A stretch of 64,000 nucleotides of DNA from Fasciola hepatica (lineage: Eukaryota; Platyhelminthes; Trematoda; Plagiorchiida; Fasciolidae). Shown here in pieces: positions 57,701 to 64,000 of the stretch (its first letter is position 1; the number at the start of each line of letters is the position of its first letter). Position numbers and translations under genes: made by a program. A model generated the notes under the pieces. The model saw only the letters and a program-made list of their open reading frames with translations. It was not told the DNA's origin and made no database searches. The stretch is taken from NCBI GenBank assembly GCA_948099385.1, contig CANUEZ040000159.1, positions 7,830,501 to 7,894,500 of the forward strand, given 5' to 3'.

Positions 57701-60700
57701 GCAAAACACATAGTGTGCTTCCCGCAACACATTCTATCCAAACAAATACATACTAAGTAATATCATCATGAACCCTTGAACATGCAGCCTCAATGTTCGT
57801 TCGGTTACCAGTGACCCACACACGAATAACTATGAAAAATCACACTTCTCATTCATTTGTCCACTCCAAAATAAACAATATCCATTCACACTACACACCA
57901 TTCAACATTAGATCCTACTGAACATATAACATCCGAGTGTACAACTACGAACACGAGTGGCCAGACGAGTACACACTACGCATACCTCACGACCGAAAAG
58001 ACAAGAGCAAAACACATAGTGTGCTTCCCGCAACACATTCTATCCAAACAAATACATACTAAGTAATATCATCATGAACACTTGCACATGCAGCCTCGTT
58101 GTTCGTTCGGTTACCAGTGACCCACACACGAATAACTATGAAAAATCACACTTCTCATTCATTTGTCCACTCCAAAATAAACAATATCCATTCACACTAC
58201 ACACCATTCAACATTAGATCTTACTGAACATATAACATCCGAGTGTACAACTATGATCACGAGTGGCCAGACGAGTACACACTACGCATACCTCACGACC
58301 GAAAAGACAAGAGCAAAACACATAGTGTGCTTCCCGCAACACATTCTATCCAAACAAATACATACTAAGTAATATCATCATGAACGCTTGCACATGCAGC
58401 CTCAATGTTCGTTCGGTTACCAGTGACCCACACACGAATAACTATGAAAAATCACACTTCTCATTCATTTGTCCACTCCAAAATAAACAATATCCATTCA
58501 CACTACACACCATTCAACATTAGATCCTACTGAACATATAACATCCGAGTGTACAACTACGAACACGAGTGGCCAGACGAGTACACACTACGCATACCTC
58601 ACGACCGAAAAGACAAGAGCAAAACACATAGTGTGCTTCCCGCAACACATTCTATCCAAACATATACATACTAAGTAATATCATCATGAACGCTTGCACA
58701 TGCAGCCTCAATGTTCGTTCGGTTACCAGTGACCCACACACGAATAACTATGAAAAATCACACTTCTCATTCATTTGTCCACTCCAAAATAAACAATATC
58801 CATTCACACTACACACCATTCAACATTAGATCCTACTGAACATATAACATCCGAGTGTACAACTATGAACACGAGTGGCCAGACGAGTACACACTACGCA
58901 TACCTCACGACCGAAAAAACAAGAGCAAAACACATAGTGTGCGTCCCGCAACACATTCTATCCAAACAAATACATACTAAGTACTATCATCATGAACACT
59001 TGCACATGCAGCCTCGTTGTTCGTTCGGTTACCAGTGACCCACACACGAATAACTATGAAAAATCACACTTCTCATTCATTTGTCCACTCCAAAATAAAC
59101 AATATCCATTCACACTACACACCATTCAACATTAGATCCTACTGAACATATAACATCCGAGTGTACAACTATGATCACGAGTGGCCAGACGAGTACACAC
59201 TACGCATACCTCACGACCGAAAAGACAAGAGCAAAACACATAGTGTGATTCCCGCAACACATTCTATCCAAACAAATACATACTAAGTAATATCATCATG
59301 AACGCTTGCACATGCAGCCTCAATGTTCGTTCGGTTACCAGTGACCCACACACAAATAACTATGAAAAATCACACTTCTCATTCATTTGTCCACTCCAAA
59401 ATAAACAATATCCATTCACACTACACACCATTCAACATTAGATCCTACTGAACATATAACATCCGAGTGTACAACTATGAACACGAGTGGCCAGACGAGT
59501 ACACACTACGCATACCTCACGACCGAAAAGACAAGAGCAAAACACATAGTGTGCGTCCCGCAACACATTCTATCCAAACAAATACATACTAAGTACTATC
59601 ATCATGAACGCTTGCACATGCAGCCTCGTTGTTCGTTCGGTTACCAGTGACCCACACACGAATAACTATGAAAAATCACACTTCTCATTCATTTGTCCAC
59701 TCCAAAATAAACAATATCCATTCACACTACACACCATTCAACATTAGATCCTACTGAACATATAACATCCGAGTGTACAACTATGATCACGAGTGGCCAG
59801 ACGAGTACACACTACGCATACCTCACGACCGAAAAGACAAGAGCAAAACACATAGTGTGCTTCCCGCAACACATTCTATCCAAACAAATACATACTAAGT
59901 AATATCATCATGAACCCTTGAACATGCAGCCTCAATGTTCGTTCGGTTACCAGTGACCCACACACGAATAACTATGAAAAATCACACTTCTCATTCATTT
60001 GTCCACTCCAAAATAAACAATATCCATTCACACTACACACCATTCAACATTAGATCCTACTGAACATATAACATCCGAGTGTACAACTACGAACACGAGT
60101 GGCCAGACGAGTACACACTACGCATACCTCACGACCGAAAAGACAAGAGCAAAACACATAGTGTGCTTCCCGCAACACATTCTATCCAAACAAATACATA
60201 CTAAGTAATATCATCATGAACACTTGCACATGCAGCCTCGTTGTTCGTTCGGTTACCAGTGACCCACACACGAATAACTATGAAAAATCACACTTCTCAT
60301 TCATTTGTCCACTCCAAAATGAACAATATCCATTCACACTACACACCATTCAACATTAGATCTTACTGAACATATAACATCCGAGTGTACAACTATGATC
60401 ACGAGTGGCCAGACGAGTACACACTACGCATACCTCACGACCGAAAAGACAAGAGCAAAACACATAGTGTGCTTCCCGCAACACATTCTATCCAAACAAA
60501 TACATACTAAGTAATATCATCATGAACGCTTGCACATGCAGCCTCAATGTTCGTTCGGTTACCAGTGACCCACACACGAATAACTATGAAAAATCACACT
60601 TCTCATTCATTTGTCCACTCCAAAATAAACAATATCCATTCACACTACACACCATTCAACATTAGATCCTACTGAACATATAACATCCGAGTGTACAACT

Positions 60701-62723
60701 ACGAACACGAGTGGCCAGACGAGTACACACTACGCATACCTCACGACCGAAAAGACAAGAGCAAAACACATAGTGTGCTTCCCGCAACACATTCTATCCA
60801 AACAAATACATACTAAGTAATATCATCATGAACGCTTGCACATGCAGCCTCAATGTTCGTTCGGTTACCAGTGACCCACACACGAATAACTATGAAAAAT
60901 CACAATTCTCATTCATTTGTCCACTCCAAAATAAACAATATCCATTCACACTACACACCATTCAACATTAGATCCTACTGAACATATAACATCCGAGTGT
61001 ACAACTATGAACACGAGTGGCCAGACGAGTACACACTACGCATACCTCACGACCGAAAAGACAAGAGCAAAACACATAGTGTGCGTCCCGCAACACATTC
61101 TATCCAAACAAATACATACTAAGTACTATCATCATGAACACTTGCACATGCAGCCTCGTTGTTCGTTCGGTTACCAGTGACCCACACACGAATAACTATG
61201 AAAAATCACACTTCTCATTCATTTGTCCACTCCAAAATAAACAATATCCATTCACACTACACACCATTCAACATTAGATCCTACTGAACATATAACATCC
61301 GAGTGTACAACTATGATCACGAGTGGCCAGACGAGTACACACTACGCATACCTCACGACCGAAAAGACAAGAGCAAAACACATAGTGTGCTTCCCGCAAC
61401 ACATTCTATCCAAACAAATACATACTAAGTAATATCATCATGAACGCTTGCACATGCAGCCTCAATGTTCGTTCGGTTACCAGTGACCCACACACGAATA
61501 ACTATGAAAAATCACACTTCTCATTCATTTGTCCACTCCAAAATAAACAATATCCATTCACACTACACACCATTCAACATTAGATCCTACTGAACATATA
61601 ACATCCGAGTGTACAACTACGAACACGAGTGGCCAGACGAGTACACACTACGCATACCTCACGACCGAAAAGACAAGAGCAAAACACATAGTGTGCTTCC
61701 CGCAACACATTCTATCCAAACAAATACACACTAACTAATATCATCATGAACGCTTGCACATGCAGCCTCGTTGTTCGTTCGGTTACCAGTGACCCACACA
61801 CGAATAACTATGAAAAATCATACTTCTCATTCTTTTGTCCACTCCAAAATAAACAATATCCATTCACACTACACACCATTCAACATTAGATCCTACTGAA
61901 CATATAACATCCGAGTGTACAACTACGAACACGAGTGGCCAGACGAGTACACACTACGCATACCTCACGACCGAAAAGACAAGAGCAAAACACATAGTGT
62001 GCTTCCCGCAACACATTCTATCCAAACAAATACATACTAAGTAATATCATCATGAACACTTGCACATGCAGCCTCGTTGTTCGTTCGGTTACCAGTGACC
62101 CACACACGAATAACTATGAAAAATCACACTTCTCATTCATTTGTCCACTCCAAAATGAACAATATCCATTCACACTACACACCATTCAACATTAGATCTT
62201 ACTGAACATATAACATCCGAGTGTACAACTATGATCACGAGTGGCCAGACGAGTACACACTACGCATACCTCACGACCGAAAAGACAAGAGCAAAACACA
62301 TAGTGTGCTTCCCGCAACACATTCTATCCAAACAAATACATACTAAGTAATATCATCATGAACGCTTGCACATGCAGCCTCAATGTTCGTTCGGTTACCA
62401 GTGACCCACACACGAATAACTATGAAAAATCACACTTCTCATTCATTTGTCCACTCCAAAATAAACAATATCCATTCACACTACACACCATTCAACATTA
62501 GATCCTACTGAACATATAACATCCGAGTGTACAACTACGAACACGAGTGGCCAGACGAGTACACACTACGCATACCTCACGACCGAAAAGACAAGAGCAA
62601 AACACATAGTGTGCTTCCCGCAACACATTCTATCCAAACAAATACATACTAAGTAATATCATCATGAACGCTTGCACATGCAGCCTCGTTGTTCGTTCGG
62701 TTACCAGTGACCCACACACGAAT

Positions 62724-63947
62724 AACTATGAAAAATCACACTTCTCATTCATTTGTCCACTCCAAAATAAACAATATCCATTCACACTACACACCATTCA
62801 ACATTAGATCCTACTGAACATATAACATCCGAGTGTACAACTATGAACACGAGTGGCCAGACGAGTACACACTACGCATACCTCACGACCGAAAAGACAA
62901 GAGCAAAACACATAGTGTGCGTCCCGCAACACATTCTATCCAAACAAATACATACTAAGTACTATCATCATGAACACTTGCACATGCAGCCTCGTTGTTC
63001 GTTCGGTTACCAGTGACCCACACACAAATAACTATGAAAAATCACACTTCTCATTCATTTGTCCACTCCAAAATAAACAATATCCATTCACACTACACAC
63101 CATTCAACATTAGATCCTACTCAACATATAACATCCGAGTGTACAACTATGATCACGAGTGGCCAGACGAGTACACACTACGCATACCTCACGACCGAAA
63201 AGACAAGAGCAAAACACATAGTGTGCTTCCCGCAACACATTCTATCCAAACAAATACATACTAAGTAATATCATCATGAACGCTTGCACATGCAGCCTCA
63301 ATGTTCGTTCGGTTACCAGTGACCCACACACGAATAACTATGAAAAATCACACTTCTCATTCATTTGTCCACTCCAAAATAAACAATATCCATTCACACT
63401 ACACACCATTCAACATTAGATCCTACTGAACATATAACATCCGAGTGTACAACTATGAACACGAGTGGCCAGACGAGTACACACTACGCATACCTCACGA
63501 CCGAAAAGACAAGAGCAAAACACATAGTGTGCGTCCCGCAACACATTCTATCCAAACAAATACATACTAAGTACTATCATCATGAACACTTGCACATGCA
63601 GCCTCGTTGTTCGTTCGGTTACCAGTGACCCACACACAAATAACTATGAAAAATCACACTTCTCATTCATTTGTCCACTCCAAAATAAACAATATCCATT
63701 CACACTACACACCATTCAACATTAGATCCTACTCAACATATAACATCCGAGTGTACAACTATGATCACGAGTGGCCAGACGAGTACACACTACGCATACC
63801 TCACGACCGAAAAGACAAGAGCAAAACACATAGTGTGCTTCCCGCAACACATTCTATCCAAACAAATACATACTAAGTAATATCATCATGAACGCTTGCA
63901 CATGCAGCCTCAATGTTCGTTCGGTTACCAGTGACCCACACACGAAT
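62724..63947. repeat. Tandem 2-monomer duplication (612 bp x 2) at the right end
   Basis: The pair of a tgcgtccc/taagtact/acacaaat monomer and a ctcaacat/tgatc monomer occurs at 62724-63335 and again at 63336-63947. The only difference I noticed is in the monomer upstream ends. The ctcaacat change removes a TGA stop and gives the two identical 89-codon frames at 62995-63264 and 63607-63876, which are 612 bp apart. Confidence 0.82.
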
Positions 63948-64000
63948 AACTATGAAAAATCACACTTCTCATTCATTTGTCCACTCCAAAATAAACAATA
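63948..64000. repeat. Partial monomer cut by the window end
   Basis: First 53 bp of a normal monomer (aactatgaaaaa type), showing that the array runs on to the right. Confidence 0.97.

Larger units (their letters stand above)
1..64000. repeat. Satellite DNA array, 306-bp monomer, 209 full copies plus a partial
   Basis: Landmarks such as gttcggttaccagtgaccc and gtggccagacgag recur every 306 bp across the whole window, always in the same orientation. Monomer starts fall at 1, 307, 613 and so on; after the three 2-bp deletions and one 1-bp deletion the last partial copy starts at 63948, exactly as predicted. Both window ends lie inside the array, so its true size and flanks are unknown. No transposon, inversion, gene or non-satellite spacer interrupts it. 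Copies differ mostly by point variants at recurrent sites; by eye most pairs differ at a few to about ten positions. This is typical of eukaryotic satellite arrays kept similar by unequal exchange. I do not recognise the family and cannot assign chromosome position. Confidence 0.98.
54463..64000. repeat. HOR domain 7: 5-monomer core with 2-monomer insertions
   Basis: A core order recurs: cgaac monomer, agatctta/tgatc monomer, cgaac monomer, tgcgtccc/taagtact monomer, tgatc monomer. AGATCT lies at 56686, 58216, 60358 and 62194 (5, 7 and 6 monomers apart); taagtact monomers start at 57216, 58746, 59358, 60888, 62724 and 63336. Extra taagtact plus tgatc pairs explain the uneven spacing. Other markers are cccttgaac near 56856, 57773 and 59916, aaaatgaac near 56646, 60318 and 62154, and acacaaat near 57207, 59350, 63022 and 63634. 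The array continues past the window end. Confidence 0.82.

Noticed and set aside
1..64000. CRISPR array
   Set aside because: The repeat unit is 306 bp with no short repeat and unique-spacer pattern; all of the unit is repeated.
1..64000. CENP-B box
   Set aside because: TTCG occurs on both strands, but none is followed at the required spacing by the A and CGGG of the canonical box; only partial matches were found.
1..64000. tRNA/SINE-derived monomer (A-box-like tggccagacgag, B-box-like gttcgttcgg)
   Set aside because: Both are imperfect matches to the pol III box consensus and lie about 140 bp apart; no cloverleaf, poly-A tail or target-site duplication is present.
1..64000. 5S rDNA or other RNA gene cluster
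   Set aside because: No recognisable 5S internal control region, snRNA or rRNA core sequence in the monomer.
1..64000. Assembly artefact from collapsed or looping repeats
   Set aside because: Monomers carry many distinct combinations of variants, and the duplications are imperfect with private changes. That fits real sequence better than duplicated output, although local copy number still needs read support.

Overview
The whole window is one uninterrupted tandem satellite DNA array. A 306-bp monomer is repeated head to tail from the first base to the last: 209 complete monomers plus a 53-bp partial copy at the right end, with no flanking sequence on either side. I found no protein-coding gene, tRNA, rRNA, transposon, CRISPR array or inverted segment. 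A 64-kb pure satellite with long monomers and nested higher-order repeats (HORs) points to eukaryotic heterochromatin (pericentromeric, centromeric, subtelomeric or a sex/B chromosome). I do not recognise the monomer as a named satellite family and cannot place the organism.

Monomer: I set phase p1 at the 'aa' of aaYtatgaaaaa (window position 1). One counted copy (307-612) has A 113, C 86, G 37 and T 70, which is 40% GC with very strong strand asymmetry (C much greater than G, A greater than T). It has 10 CpG against about 10.4 expected, so CpG is not depleted. Nearly all copies are exactly 306 bp. Exceptions are three 304-bp copies sharing one 2-bp deletion (starts 17443, 20807, 23253) and one 305-bp copy (start 54463). 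The partial last monomer starts at 63948, which equals 1 + 209x306 - 7 and so matches exactly these four deletions. Differences among copies are mostly single-base variants at a limited set of recurrent positions (p3, p17-18, p29, p91, p102, p121-124, p150/p153, p197-198, p224-239, p253, p266, p271-272).

Layout: linked variants reveal HOR domains whose unit length changes along the array. (1) 1-8568: 6- and 11-monomer blocks. (2) 8569-15912: a duplicated block of 9-11 monomers. (3) 15913-25086: 11-monomer and 8-monomer duplications that carried the 2-bp deletion. (4) 25087-37632: mixed, with 3-monomer periodicities. (5) 37633-44670: a 4-monomer (1224-bp) HOR, partly nested in an 8-monomer one. 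(6) 44671-45894: short transition. (7) 45895-54462: a 6-monomer (1836-bp) HOR. (8) 54463-64000: a 5-monomer core with 2-monomer insertions.

The longer reading frames (64-92 codons) are by-products of private stop-removing substitutions or of the 2-bp deletion, so I treat them as non-coding. I did not find a new gene system. What deserves attention is the repeat architecture itself: domain-wise changes of HOR period, traceable deletion markers, strong strand skew, and an undescribed (to me) 306-bp family. Monomer-by-monomer comparisons were done by eye on diagnostic sites, not by full alignment.
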